From an uncultured Clostridium sp. (GTDB lineage Bacteria; Bacillota; Clostridia; Clostridiales; Clostridiaceae), in assembly GCA_937927335.1 (NCBI GenBank), contig CALBDU010000010.1, forward strand, positions 55,668 through 119,667: 64,000 nucleotides of DNA, given 5' to 3'. Below, one piece after another: positions 9,171-17,784 of the stretch. Under the pieces are notes generated by a model that worked only from the letters and a program-made list of their open reading frames with translations, made no database searches and was not told the DNA's origin. Within the stretch, counting starts at the first letter, position 1, and each line of letters starts with the position of its first letter. A program made the position numbers and the translations under genes.

Positions 9171-11159
9171 ATGAAAAATTATGAAAAGTATGCAAGAGCT
9201 TATTTTATGCCGCCGGAGATTACATGGGACTGGGTTGCAAAGGACTATATTGACAAAGCTCCCAGATGGTGCAGTGTTGATTTGAGAGATGGAAATCAAG
9301 CTCTGGTTGAACCTATGAGTCTGGAGGAAAAACTGCAATTTTTTAAGATGCTGGTGGATATTGGCTTTAAAGAAATAGAAGTAGGCTTCCCTGCAGCATC
9401 GGAAACAGAGTTTAGGTTTGTAAGACAGCTAATAGAAAGAAATATGATACCTAAAGATGTTACTATACAGGTGCTTACACAGGCCAGAGAACATATAATA
9501 AAAAGAACTTTCGAAGCAGTAAAGGGTGCCCCCCATGCTGTTATACACTTATATAATTCAACTTCAGTGGCACAGCGGGAACAGGTGTTTAAAAAGAGTA
9601 AGGAGGATATAAAACGTATTGCCGTAAAAGGGGCCAGACTGCTAAAAAAACTTGCTGAGGAAACTAGCGGAAATTTTTCCTTCCAGTACAGCCCTGAAAG
9701 CTTTCCAGGTACCGAGGTGGATTACGCTCTGGAGGTATGCAATGCGGTACTGGAGGTTTGGAAGCCCACTAAAGAAAACAAGGTTATCATTAATATACCA
9801 ACTACAGTTGAAATTGCAATGCCCCACGTATTTGCATGCCAGGTAGAGTACATGCACAAGAATCTTAATAACAGAGAAAATGTTATATTGTGCCTCCACC
9901 CTCACAACGACCGGGGCAGTGCTGTAAGTGATGCAGAGCTTGGAATACTTGCAGGAGCAGACAGAATTGAGGGTACACTCTTTGGCAATGGTGAAAGAAC
10001 GGGGAATCTTGATATCATTACAACTGCCATGAATATGTATTCCCATGGTGTTGATCCTAACCTTGACTTCAGCAATATGCCTGGAATAATTGAAAAATAT
10101 GAATTGTATACAGGCATGCATGTATATGAAAGGAGTCCATACGCCGGAAAACTTGTATTTACAGCATTTTCTGGATCTCACCAGGATGCCATTGCAAAAG
10201 GAATGAAGTGGCGTGAAACAAGTAGCTTAAACAACTGGAGCGTGCCATATCTGCCTATAGATCCTGAGGATCTTGGAAGAGCCTATGAGTCAGATGTTAT
10301 AAGAATCAACAGCCAGTCAGGAAAGGGCGGTGTAAGCTATATACTGAAACAGGCTTTTGGCTTATCCATACCTGAAAAGATGAAAGAGGATGTGGGATAC
10401 TTTGTAAAGCATGTCTCAGATGTTGAGCATAAAGAATTGTCACCTGACTGGATATATCAGATATTTGAAGATAAATATGTAAAAGATACTTCAGTTTTCT
10501 CAATCCCTGAAGTCCATTTCAAGCAATCTGATGGAATAGCTGCCGATGTTACAATCAGGTGCGGTTATGATCAGCAGACAGTAAGTGCTAAAGGCAACGG
10601 ACGTCTGGATGCGGTAAGCAATGCCTTAAAGGAATATTTTCAGATGGATTACGAATTGATAGTATATGAAGAACATGCATTGTCCAGAGGTTCATATTCA
10701 AAAGCTGCTGCCTATGTGGGAATAAGCGCAGATAATAAAAACTACTGGGGAGTTGGTTTTGATGAGGATATCATTAAAGCTTCAATTGCAGCTTTGGCTG
10801 TAGCTGTAAATCAGCTGGAGGCTGTAAAGGATGCAAAGGAAAGCAAAATGGACGAAAGAATGGCTGCAATAATTTGTTATATTCAAAATAATTATCACAC
10901 TGTAACCCTAGACGAATTATCTGAGGAATTTTACTTATCTAAGCCTTATCTTTCAAAATATATCAAGGAGCAATCCGGTGAGTCCTTTGTGGATATGGTT
11001 AAGGGAATAAGAATGGACAAAGCAAAGGAATTGTTGAAAAATACTGTAATGACGGTGGAGAATGTATCTACAGCAATAGGTTATGAAAATGTGGAGCATT
11101 TCAACAGGGTTTTCAAAAAATCACTTGGAATAACACCGGTGCAATTTAGGAATCAATAA
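9171..11159 (+). CDS. leuA: 2-isopropylmalate synthase fused to a C-terminal AraC-type DNA-binding domain
   Basis: The 662-residue protein starts with a complete isopropylmalate synthase of the long (LeuA2, yeast-like) type: DLRDGNQALVEPMS at the N-terminal catalytic end, the metal-binding HPHNDRG, and GNGERTGNLDI. The allosteric leucine domain follows at about residues 440-550. After a short linker (AVKDAKESKMDER, about 550-563) there is a full AraC/XylS double helix-turn-helix of about 100 residues to the C terminus (TLDELSEEFYLSKPYLSKYI, then AIGYENVEHFNRVFKKSLG and ITPVQFR). The frame is continuous, so this is a real fusion in the sequence. ATG 9171 is preferred over 9162 because AGAAGG lies 10 bases upstream. 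The gene is controlled by the leucine T-box and stands alone, without leuBCD nearby. Confidence 0.92.
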   Translation: MKNYEKYARAYFMPPEITWDWVAKDYIDKAPRWCSVDLRDGNQALVEPMSLEEKLQFFKMLVDIGFKEIEVGFPAASETEFRFVRQLIERNMIPKDVTIQVLTQAREHIIKRTFEAVKGAPHAVIHLYNSTSVAQREQVFKKSKEDIKRIAVKGARLLKKLAEETSGNFSFQYSPESFPGTEVDYALEVCNAVLEVWKPTKENKVIINIPTTVEIAMPHVFACQVEYMHKNLNNRENVILCLHPHNDRGSAVSDAELGILAGADRIEGTLFGNGERTGNLDIITTAMNMYSHGVDPNLDFSNMPGIIEKYELYTGMHVYERSPYAGKLVFTAFSGSHQDAIAKGMKWRETSSLNNWSVPYLPIDPEDLGRAYESDVIRINSQSGKGGVSYILKQAFGLSIPEKMKEDVGYFVKHVSDVEHKELSPDWIYQIFEDKYVKDTSVFSIPEVHFKQSDGIAADVTIRCGYDQQTVSAKGNGRLDAVSNALKEYFQMDYELIVYEEHALSRGSYSKAAAYVGISADNKNYWGVGFDEDIIKASIAALAVAVNQLEAVKDAKESKMDERMAAIICYIQNNYHTVTLDELSEEFYLSKPYLSKYIKEQSGESFVDMVKGIRMDKAKELLKNTVMTVENVSTAIGYENVEHFNRVFKKSLGITPVQFRNQ

Positions 11160-11166
11160 ATTCAGC

Positions 11167-11193
11167 TTGGAACCTGGTCTTCCATGTTTCCTT
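11167..11193 (+). terminator. Weak terminator-like hairpin after leuA
   Basis: TGGAA and TTCCA form a short hairpin followed by TGTTTCCTTT. It is weak and could be chance. Confidence 0.3.
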
Positions 11194-11207
11194 TAGCTGT
11201 AACATAA

Positions 11208-11271
11208 TTTACATCCTCCAATATAATGTTATTAGAGATAATCTCTAAAAAATTCGGCAGGAGGATGTAAA
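11208..11271 (+). promoter_or_regulatory. Inverted repeat over the ribosome binding site, with a nested palindrome
   Basis: TTTACATCCTCC (11208-11219) is the exact reverse complement of GGAGGATGTAAA (11260-11271), which contains the ribosome binding site of the gene starting at 11272. Between them lie TATAAT (11222-11227) and the near-palindrome TTAGAGATAATCTCTAA (11232-11248). If transcription begins upstream of 11208, the RNA could hide the ribosome binding site; if TATAAT is the -10 box, the repeats act only as DNA sites. Confidence 0.65.
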
Positions 11272-11682
11272 ATGAGTTTCGACGATGATAACAATAAGGA
11301 ACTTTGCGAGTATATGGTTGGAAATACTATTGATATAGAAGTAAAAAAGGGTGATTGTGAAATAAAGGCAGATATGGTCATGCACAAGAAAAAAAGCGTA
11401 AGGATGTGGGGCCGTATAAAGGATGATAATGACATGCCTGTTAAGTGTGCACTGGTGAAGCTTTTAAAGCCTGTTTATAAATGCGGAAAAGTTGAATATG
11501 TGGGAATTGCACATACTATGACAGACTGCCTGGGATTTTATCAATTTGATGTATGTGCATCAGAAGCCAATACAAAATTTAGGATAGTTGTTAGTAAAGC
11601 CAGCTCCGGAAAGGAAAGAGATGTTTCCGGAACTGAAAAATGCGACTATTCCGAGGCAGAATGTGACTGTGACAAATTCTAA
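11272..11682 (+). CDS. Small Cys-containing protein with carboxypeptidase-regulatory-like fold, function unknown
   Basis: The 136-residue soluble protein has no signal peptide. The middle section (about residues 45-115: RMWGRIKDDNDMPVKCALVKLLKP, then HTMTDCLGFYQFDV) resembles the carboxypeptidase regulatory-like or CnaB-type beta sandwich, in which a variable extension is added to a core repeated in surface proteins. Ten Cys residues are spread through it, with a Cys-Asp-Glu rich tail (DYSEAECDCDKF). It is a single gene with its own terminator and an inverted repeat across its ribosome binding site. I do not recognise a characterised homologue. Confidence 0.6.
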   Translation: MSFDDDNNKELCEYMVGNTIDIEVKKGDCEIKADMVMHKKKSVRMWGRIKDDNDMPVKCALVKLLKPVYKCGKVEYVGIAHTMTDCLGFYQFDVCASEANTKFRIVVSKASSGKERDVSGTEKCDYSEAECDCDKF

Positions 11683-11704
11683 TTGTTTATAATATAATTA
11701 ATTG

Positions 11705-11743
11705 ACCTCCTGAAAGTATTTTAACTCAGGAGGTTTTTATTTT
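11705..11743 (+). terminator. Terminator after the small Cys protein
   Basis: ACCTCCTGA and TCAGGAGGT form a 9-bp stem followed by TTTTATTTT. Confidence 0.85.
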
Positions 11744-11830
11744 AAGGAAACATTTGTATAACTATGGAATGCTGGAGGAATAATAAATTAGGCTGTTAAA
11801 GGCATTTTTATTAAAATAAGGAGGAAACAA

Positions 11831-14800
11831 ATGAATAGACAAATGAAAACAATGGATGGAAATACTGCTGCAGCTCACGCATCCTATGCATTTACCGAGG
11901 TAGCTGCAATATTTCCAATAACTCCGTCAAGTCCTATGGCTGAATCTGTGGATGAATGGTCGGCTCATGACAGGAAAAATATGTTCGGCCAGCAGGTAAG
12001 GGTAGCTGAACTGCAGTCTGAGGCAGGAGCTGCCGGAGCAGTACACGGATCCCTGACTGCAGGAGCCTTGACTACTACCTATACAGCTTCCCAGGGTCTT
12101 CTTTTGATGATACCAAACATGTATAAAATGGCTGGAGAGCTTTTGCCAGCAGTATTTCACGTTAGTGCCAGGGCTTTGGCGGCACATGCCTTATCCATAT
12201 TTGGGGATCACCAGGATGTTATGGCCTGCAGACAGACAGGATTTGCTCTTTTAGCATCTACAAATGTGCAGGAGGCCATGGACCTTGGATGCGTGTCACA
12301 TCTCTGTGCTATTAAGGGCAGGGTTCCTTTCCTGCACTTTTTTGATGGCTTCAGGACTTCACATGAGGTTCAGAAAATTGAGGTAATAAATACAGAGGAT
12401 TTAAAAAACCTTGTTGATTTTAGTGCCATAGAGGAATTCAGGAACAGGGCATTAAACCCGGAACATCCACTGGTTAGGGGTACGGCTCAAAATCCTGATA
12501 TATATTTTCAGGGCAGGGAGGTTTCCAATAAATTTTACGATGCAGTGCCTGATCTTGTTGAAGACTACATGAATGAGCTTGAAAAGATAACAGGAAGGCA
12601 GTACCACCCATTTGATTATTATGGAGATCCAAATGCTGAAAATATAATTATAGCCATGGGCTCTGTCTGTGATACAATCTATGAAACAATAGATTATTTA
12701 AGGAGTAAAGGTGAAAAGGTTGGATGTATCAAGGTTCACCTGTACAGACCTTTCAGTGAAAAATACTTTAAAAAGGTACTGCCAGAATCAGTTAAAAGGA
12801 TAGCCGTGCTGGACAGAACCAAGGAACCAGGATCTCTTGGAGAACCACTGTACCTTGATGTATGCAAGCTGTTTTATAACTGCCAAAACAAGCCAATGAT
12901 AATTGGAGGCCGTTACGGACTTGGCTCAAAGGATACAAGACCGTCACAGATACTGGCAGTGTTTAAGAATCTGACCTCCGATAAACCTAAAGATAATTTC
13001 ACTATAGGAATTGTTGATGATGTAACCTTTACATCCCTAACCGATGAACCACCTGTAAGGACTTCAGCAGAAGGAACCATTGAATGCAAGTTCTGGGGTC
13101 TTGGCTCAGATGGTACAGTGGGAGCAAATAAGTCTGCTATAAAAATTATAGGTGATAATACAGAACTTTATGCCCAGGGATACTTTTCCTACGACAGTAA
13201 AAAGTCGGGCGGTACTACAGTTTCCCATTTAAGATTCGGAAAAAATCCAATAAGGTCTCCATACCTGATTTTTGATGCTGACTATATTGCCTGCCATAAT
13301 AAGTCCTTTATATACAATTATGACATACTAAAGGGCCTTAAGAAAAACGGAGCCTTTGTTCTCAACTGCCCATGGAAAGGCACGGAGCTGGACGAAAATA
13401 TACCGGAATCAATCAGAAAGTATATCGCTGAAAACAACATTAATTTCTATACAATTGATGCAATTAGTATTGCAGGTGAAATAGGCCTTGGCACAAGAAT
13501 TAATATGATAATGCAGGCGGCTTTCTTTAAAGTTGCAAATGTAATACCTTTGGAAAATGCCGTTAAGTATTTGAAGGATTCTGTTGAAAAGAGCTATGGT
13601 AAAAAAGGCCAGAAAATTGTTGATATGAATAAAGCCGCCATAGATAAGGGTATATCAGACCTTATTAAGGTTCAGGTGCCGGAAAGCTGGAAGTCCCTTA
13701 AGGACACAGGAAGTAACCAGCTGGATGTTAAGGAAAGAAAGACTACAACTCAAAAAGTACCTGAGTTTGTTGAAAAAATACAAAGACCCATGGAAAGGCA
13801 TGAGGGTGATGAACTTCCTGTCAGCGCTTTTGTGGGTATGGAAGATGGAAGCTTTCCTCTGGGCACCTCTGCTTATGAAAAAAGAGGCATTGCAGTTCTT
13901 GTCCCACAGTGGCAGCCTGATAAATGCATTCAATGCGGCCAGTGCTCCTATATATGTCCCCATGCAACCATAAGGCAGCTGGTTTTGGATAATGATGAAC
14001 TTACAAGAGTACCTGAAGGTTATATGACACTTAAGGCAAAAGGAAAGGGTCTGGAAAATTATAACTACAGGATCCAAATTTCCCCCCTGGATTGCACCGG
14101 CTGCGGAAACTGTGCGGATGTGTGCCCGGCACCAGGAAAGGCACTGGTTATGATGCCTGCAGATCAGGAGATAGCAGCCCAGGCTGGTAACTGGGAATTA
14201 TCCATGACTATATCTGAAAAAGATAATTTAATGGATGTATCCACTTTAAAAGGCAGCCAGTTCAAAAAGCCTCTGCTGGAATTTAATGGAGCATGCCCCG
14301 GCTGTGGTGAAACTCCTTATATTAAACTGCTTACACAGCTCTTTGGAGACAGAATGATGATTGCAAATGCTACAGGCTGTTCCTCCATCTGGGGTGCCAG
14401 CGCGCCTTCAGTTCCTTATACTACCAATGCAAAGGGCCAGGGGCCTGCCTGGGCAAATTCACTTTTTGAAGATAATGCTGAGTTTGGATACGGAATGTAT
14501 CTTGCTGTAGGTCAGATAAGGAACCATCTGGAGGACTTAATGAAAAAGGGTCTCCAAGCTGATTATGATGAGAATCTTAAAGGCTTATTCACTGCATGGA
14601 TTGATACTAAAGAAAATGGAAATACTTCAAGAACTGCGTCAGATAAGCTCCTGGAGGAGATAAAAAAGGATAAATATAAGGGAGATCCCCTTATAGAGCA
14701 AATATTCAGCAAAAAAGATTTCCTCGTTAAAAAGTCACAATGGATAATAGGAGGAGACGGCTGGGCTTATGATATTGGCTACGGAGGGGTAGACCAGGTA

Positions 14801-15376
14801 TTGGCATCCGGAGAGGATGTAAATTTATTTGTTATGGATACTGAGGTATACTCAAATACCGGAGGGCAGTCCTCAAAGGCAACCCCTACAGGAGCTGTGG
14901 CTAAATTTGCAGCTTCAGGTAAAAAAGTAAGAAAAAAAGACCTTGGTATGATGGCCATGAGCTATGGCTATGTATATGTGGCACAGATAGCCATGGGTGC
15001 TAATATGAACCAAACTATAAAGGCTATACTTGAAGCTGAAAGTTACCCTGGTCCATCACTGATAATAGCTTATGCTCCTTGTGTAAACCATGGTATTAAA
15101 GTGGGAATGGGAAGCAGCATGAAGGAAGAAAAGAAAGCCGTGGATTCCGGATACTGGCACCTATACAGGTATAATCCTGAGCTTAAAGAGCAAGGTAATA
15201 ATCCGTTCTCCCTGGATTCAAAGGAGCCAGTGCTTCCATACAGCGACTTTATTAATGGTGAAATAAGGTACAGTTCTTTAAGAACCACTTTTCCTGAAAC
15301 AGCAGATGAATTGTTTGCACTATCGGAAAAAAATGCAAAAGACAGACTTCAGGCATACAAAAAGATGGCTGAATAA
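11831..15376 (+). CDS. nifJ: Pyruvate:ferredoxin (flavodoxin) oxidoreductase
   Basis: The 1181-residue single-chain enzyme oxidises pyruvate with CoA to acetyl-CoA and CO2 and reduces ferredoxin; it is central to anaerobic metabolism. Domain order matches PFOR: an N-terminal pyruvate-binding part (ITPSSPMAE, about residues 30-40), a 2[4Fe-4S] ferredoxin domain near residues 700-770 (CIQCGQCSYICPH and CTGCGNCADVCP), and a C-terminal thiamine diphosphate domain with CPGCGETPY and GDGWAYDIGYGG...DTEVYSNTGGQ. Length is that of the family. AAGGAGG precedes ATG 11831. The gene is monocistronic, ending in a strong terminator. Confidence 0.97.
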   Translation: MNRQMKTMDGNTAAAHASYAFTEVAAIFPITPSSPMAESVDEWSAHDRKNMFGQQVRVAELQSEAGAAGAVHGSLTAGALTTTYTASQGLLLMIPNMYKMAGELLPAVFHVSARALAAHALSIFGDHQDVMACRQTGFALLASTNVQEAMDLGCVSHLCAIKGRVPFLHFFDGFRTSHEVQKIEVINTEDLKNLVDFSAIEEFRNRALNPEHPLVRGTAQNPDIYFQGREVSNKFYDAVPDLVEDYMNELEKITGRQYHPFDYYGDPNAENIIIAMGSVCDTIYETIDYLRSKGEKVGCIKVHLYRPFSEKYFKKVLPESVKRIAVLDRTKEPGSLGEPLYLDVCKLFYNCQNKPMIIGGRYGLGSKDTRPSQILAVFKNLTSDKPKDNFTIGIVDDVTFTSLTDEPPVRTSAEGTIECKFWGLGSDGTVGANKSAIKIIGDNTELYAQGYFSYDSKKSGGTTVSHLRFGKNPIRSPYLIFDADYIACHNKSFIYNYDILKGLKKNGAFVLNCPWKGTELDENIPESIRKYIAENNINFYTIDAISIAGEIGLGTRINMIMQAAFFKVANVIPLENAVKYLKDSVEKSYGKKGQKIVDMNKAAIDKGISDLIKVQVPESWKSLKDTGSNQLDVKERKTTTQKVPEFVEKIQRPMERHEGDELPVSAFVGMEDGSFPLGTSAYEKRGIAVLVPQWQPDKCIQCGQCSYICPHATIRQLVLDNDELTRVPEGYMTLKAKGKGLENYNYRIQISPLDCTGCGNCADVCPAPGKALVMMPADQEIAAQAGNWELSMTISEKDNLMDVSTLKGSQFKKPLLEFNGACPGCGETPYIKLLTQLFGDRMMIANATGCSSIWGASAPSVPYTTNAKGQGPAWANSLFEDNAEFGYGMYLAVGQIRNHLEDLMKKGLQADYDENLKGLFTAWIDTKENGNTSRTASDKLLEEIKKDKYKGDPLIEQIFSKKDFLVKKSQWIIGGDGWAYDIGYGGVDQVLASGEDVNLFVMDTEVYSNTGGQSSKATPTGAVAKFAASGKKVRKKDLGMMAMSYGYVYVAQIAMGANMNQTIKAILEAESYPGPSLIIAYAPCVNHGIKVGMGSSMKEEKKAVDSGYWHLYRYNPELKEQGNNPFSLDSKEPVLPYSDFINGEIRYSSLRTTFPETADELFALSEKNAKDRLQAYKKMAE

Positions 15377-15381
15377 AATTA

Positions 15382-15413
15382 AAAACGCAAGAGCAAATCT
15401 TGCGTTTTCTATT
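15382..15413 (+). terminator. Terminator after PFOR
   Basis: AAAACGCAAGA and TCTTGCGTTTT form a perfect stem with a short loop. Being A-rich before and T-rich after, it could also end the convergent 15412-15561 gene. Confidence 0.9.
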
Positions 15414-15561
15414 ATTTCTCGTTTTCATCCACCCATACTTTAGCATAGTCAATTTCAAATTCACTGGGTACAGTTACATTAGATACTGGTTTTTCAGTTT
15501 CTATACCAGCCCAGGCAGCTGTATCATGCTTTTCAATAGGTTCAATTTTATTTTTTTCCAT
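15412..15561 (-). CDS. DUF3787-type small spore surface protein
   Basis: A 49-residue protein starting MEKNKIEPIEKHDTAAWAGI and ending EFEIDYAKVWVDENEK. The DTAAWA motif, the ExKPxSNVTVPSE segment and the AKxWVDxN ending match what I recall of the clostridial DUF3787 family, annotated as CDIF630_02480-type spore surface proteins. GGAGGAAGTACA lies just before the ATG on the reverse strand. It is too short for many gene finders. The spore-surface role is from family knowledge only. Confidence 0.75.
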   Translation of the reverse strand: MEKNKIEPIEKHDTAAWAGIETEKPVSNVTVPSEFEIDYAKVWVDENEK

Positions 15562-15573
15562 TGTACTTCCTCC

Positions 15574-15798
15574 TTAGTGATGTATACCTTCAAACTTCTT
15601 TTCTGTTTTATATTGACTTAGACCTGAACAAATTTTTTGGCATTCCTCAAGACAGCTGTCTACATGCTTAAGCTGATTTGTAATCAATTCTCTCACAGAT
15701 CCATTCTCAACATTTGAAGCAGCTCCCTGAAGGCAGCTTTTTGCATTTTGCAAAGCTTCCTTGCAATTATGCATTTCATTTCTGGCATCATCATTCAT
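15574..15798 (-). CDS. Small helical Cys-containing protein, unknown
   Basis: A 74-residue protein beginning MNDDARNEMHNCKEALQNAK. It appears all helical with heptad-like spacing and five Cys (NCKEALQNAKSCLQGA, DSCLEECQKIC). ATG 15798 is chosen because AAAGGAGGTTATTTT precedes it; the longer reading frame to 15840 lacks this. It sits directly upstream of the DUF3787 gene on the same strand, 12 bp apart, suggesting a small two-gene, possibly sporulation-linked, transcript. No family is recognised. Confidence 0.65.
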   Translation of the reverse strand: MNDDARNEMHNCKEALQNAKSCLQGAASNVENGSVRELITNQLKHVDSCLEECQKICSGLSQYKTEKKFEGIHH

Positions 15799-15840
15799 AA
15801 AATAACCTCCTTTTAGAAGCGATAATAATATTTTGTACAA

Positions 15841-16244
15841 TAATTAAAATATAATACCATAACAAAGTTTATGTGTAATATGGTTAAAATGCAATGTGAA
15901 TAATTTGTCAAATATTACATAAAAATTCACAACAATTATTCGATAATATAGAAATTGTGCAACAAGCACACTGAAAGAAAGGCTATTATGCAGTAAATTA
16001 ATACACTTTTGTACCATGCTAGGTTTCATTTTTCAGTTAATATAATATCAAATATTAATATATTAATATAAAATTGAAAAAAGTCTTATAATGTCTAATT
16101 CTGCAATTTTTTTTGTTTTTATCAAGGTTCAGATTTAAGTTATAGGATAAAAAATTTAAAAAGATGGAGGTAATAGGATAGCTAAGCTTAAAAGAAAACG
16201 GTTTTAAATGTATGGGTCAGCAAACTAAAGAAGGAGGTTTATTA
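15841..16244 (+). promoter_or_regulatory. 404-bp regulatory region upstream of the cut locus
   Basis: The region is AT-rich with no gene. It holds TTGTGCAA (15955-15962) within the inverted repeat TGTGC-N5-GCACA (15956-15970), ATGCAGTAAAT (15988-15998), and CAGTTAATATAATA with a -10 TATAAT at 16041-16046. No consensus -35 lies at the right distance, which suggests an activator is needed. The same elements occur before the second transporter gene. AAAACGGTTTT (about 16196) is a weak cre-like sequence. Confidence 0.6.
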
Positions 16245-17324
16245 ATGGAATTAACAATGAGTGCGGCTCTAGTCGCTACAAAAGAAAAAATGAAATCATC
16301 ATTTTATAAAAAAGGAATATCAATTGGATTATTTTCAGGTTTTTCATATGGTTTATTCTCAGCATTTTTGGCATTAGCTATGACAAAGGGAGTTTGGGGT
16401 GACTGGTATGGAGATAATACAGCTGGTTTATCAGCATTTGCTATTGCATACGTAATTGGAGCATTAGGCTGTGGTGTAAATGACACCTGCAGTGCAGTAT
16501 GGGCACTAGGTGCTGCAGCTGTGAGAGGCAAATTGGGAGACTTTTTCAGATGCATTAATACAAAGCCAGGTCGTATGATTATGTTAGCTGCCCTTATGGG
16601 GGGCCCAATCGCCAATTCAGCTTATGTTATCGGACTTGCATCTGCTGGATCTATCATCGTTCCGATTTCTGCTCTCTGCCCGGCTATCGGTGCAATTTTA
16701 AGCAGGATTCTTTACAAACAGGAATTAAACAAGCGTATGATTGCAGGTATTTCTATTTGCGTTCTGGCAAGTGCCTGGATTGGTATTTCAAGTATATCCG
16801 GAGGCGCACAGCAGGGTGCAACTGTAGGTATTATAGCTGCGGTTATAGCAGCCCTTGGATGGGGTATCGAAGGCTGTATAGCAGGCTATAGCACATCAAT
16901 GGTGGATTCAGAAATTGGTATTGCTATACGTCAGACTACATCAGGCTTATCAAATTTATTTATATTTGTTCCTATCATAGCTATGATAGGCGGTAATGCA
17001 GGACTTTCATTCAACCTCACTGCAAAAGCATTTACCAGCGGTCCTGCTATGATTTGGTTTGTTGTCAGCGGACTCTCCGCTTATCTCTCATACATGACCT
17101 GGTATAAGGGAAGCAGTATGAATGGTGTCGCCCTTGGTATGGCAACCAATGGTACTTATTCCTTCTTTGGTCCATTTTGCTGCTGGATTATTCTTGGTGT
17201 GATTTTTGGAATACAAGGATGGACACTGCCAACAGTAGACTGGATATGTGCCGTTCTTATGGCAGTAGGCATATTGGTGATCTCAATGAATCCATTGGAT
17301 TTATTCAGAAAAAAGGAGGCTTAA
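16245..17324 (+). CDS. DMT/EamA-like membrane transporter 1 of the choline locus
   Basis: The 359-residue protein has about ten hydrophobic helices and ends FRKKEA. The two halves, each with Gly-rich helices, and a general match to drug/metabolite transporters suggest uptake or export of a small molecule; choline import or trimethylamine export are the obvious guesses from context. Several Trp and Cys residues are conserved with the paralogue at 17785 (GDWYG/SDWYG, VNDTCSAVWA, GPFCCW). I place the start at ATG 16245, with AAGGAGG at 16230-16236; the upstream ATG 16212 lacks a good site. The next gene begins 3 bp after the stop. Confidence 0.75.
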   Translation: MELTMSAALVATKEKMKSSFYKKGISIGLFSGFSYGLFSAFLALAMTKGVWGDWYGDNTAGLSAFAIAYVIGALGCGVNDTCSAVWALGAAAVRGKLGDFFRCINTKPGRMIMLAALMGGPIANSAYVIGLASAGSIIVPISALCPAIGAILSRILYKQELNKRMIAGISICVLASAWIGISSISGGAQQGATVGIIAAVIAALGWGIEGCIAGYSTSMVDSEIGIAIRQTTSGLSNLFIFVPIIAMIGGNAGLSFNLTAKAFTSGPAMIWFVVSGLSAYLSYMTWYKGSSMNGVALGMATNGTYSFFGPFCCWIILGVIFGIQGWTLPTVDWICAVLMAVGILVISMNPLDLFRKKEA

Positions 17325-17327
17325 TCT

Positions 17328-17594
17328 ATGAAACCGTTAAACTATGCTATTTTAAAACACTTTACCAAGGTGTCTGAGGCTTCTGCCGATGATGTCATCG
17401 AAGCATTAAAAGGACAATACGGAAAGTTCAAGGCGCTTGAAAAAAATGCTGTAATTTCAGCATTGATGACAGCTGAAGCTAATGGACTCCTTGAGGAGTC
17501 AAGATTTGATATGGATGGCTCAGGAAATTTAAGAGTTTTTTATCATGCAAATGAGGAAGGCGCAGCTACAATTAACAAGTACATTGGAGATTAG
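17328..17594 (+). CDS. 88-residue winged-helix-like protein, cassette copy 1
   Basis: An 88-residue soluble protein starting MKPLNYAILKHFTKVSEASA. Three predicted helices (1-16, 19-37, 40-57) and a strand-like stretch (SRFDMDGSGNLRVFYHA) resemble a small winged helix, though no DNA-binding function is proven. It is about 75 percent identical by eye to the protein at 18878. Both follow a transporter gene almost without a gap (3 and 1 bp), so each pair is probably translated together. The partner role, regulatory subunit or transcription factor, is unknown. Confidence 0.65.
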   Translation: MKPLNYAILKHFTKVSEASADDVIEALKGQYGKFKALEKNAVISALMTAEANGLLEESRFDMDGSGNLRVFYHANEEGAATINKYIGD

Positions 17595-17609
17595 TAAAAA
17601 TTCTAAAAT

Positions 17610-17735
17610 TTCATTCCATTTGTGCAATAATGTAACGATAGTACAAAAAGCTAAAAAAAGCTGAGGACATAATGCAGTAAATAATTGAACTTTATGCCAT
17701 GAAAAAAAGTCCTTTTCCGTTAATATAATAATAGT
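17610..17735 (+). promoter_or_regulatory. Second cut promoter, sharing elements with the first
   Basis: TTGTGCAA (17620-17627), ATGCAGTAAAT (17672-17682) and CCGTTAATATAATA with TATAAT at 17724-17729 match the elements before the first transporter. The distance from ATGCAGTAAAT to TATAAT is 52 bp here and 53 bp in the first copy. A CCATG element also recurs at the same relative place. This looks like one promoter duplicated with its gene cassette. AAACGTTTTCA at about 17740 is a weak cre-like site. Confidence 0.6.
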
Positions 17736-17784
17736 TAAAAAACGTTTTCATAACGTGAATATTAATTAAGAAGGGAGTTTGTTT

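Noticed and set aside
9642..10181. Reverse-strand frame inside the 2-isopropylmalate synthase gene
   Set aside because: Shadow of the real gene; composition is low-complexity hydrophobic and Cys/His-rich, without a start signal.
15844..16029. Small reverse-strand frame in the cut upstream region
   Set aside because: No ribosome binding site and it overlaps the shared promoter elements; better read as regulatory DNA.
16193..16205. CcpA cre site before the first cut transporter
   Set aside because: AAAACGGTTTT fits the cre core only with two or more mismatches, so it is noted but not called as a site.
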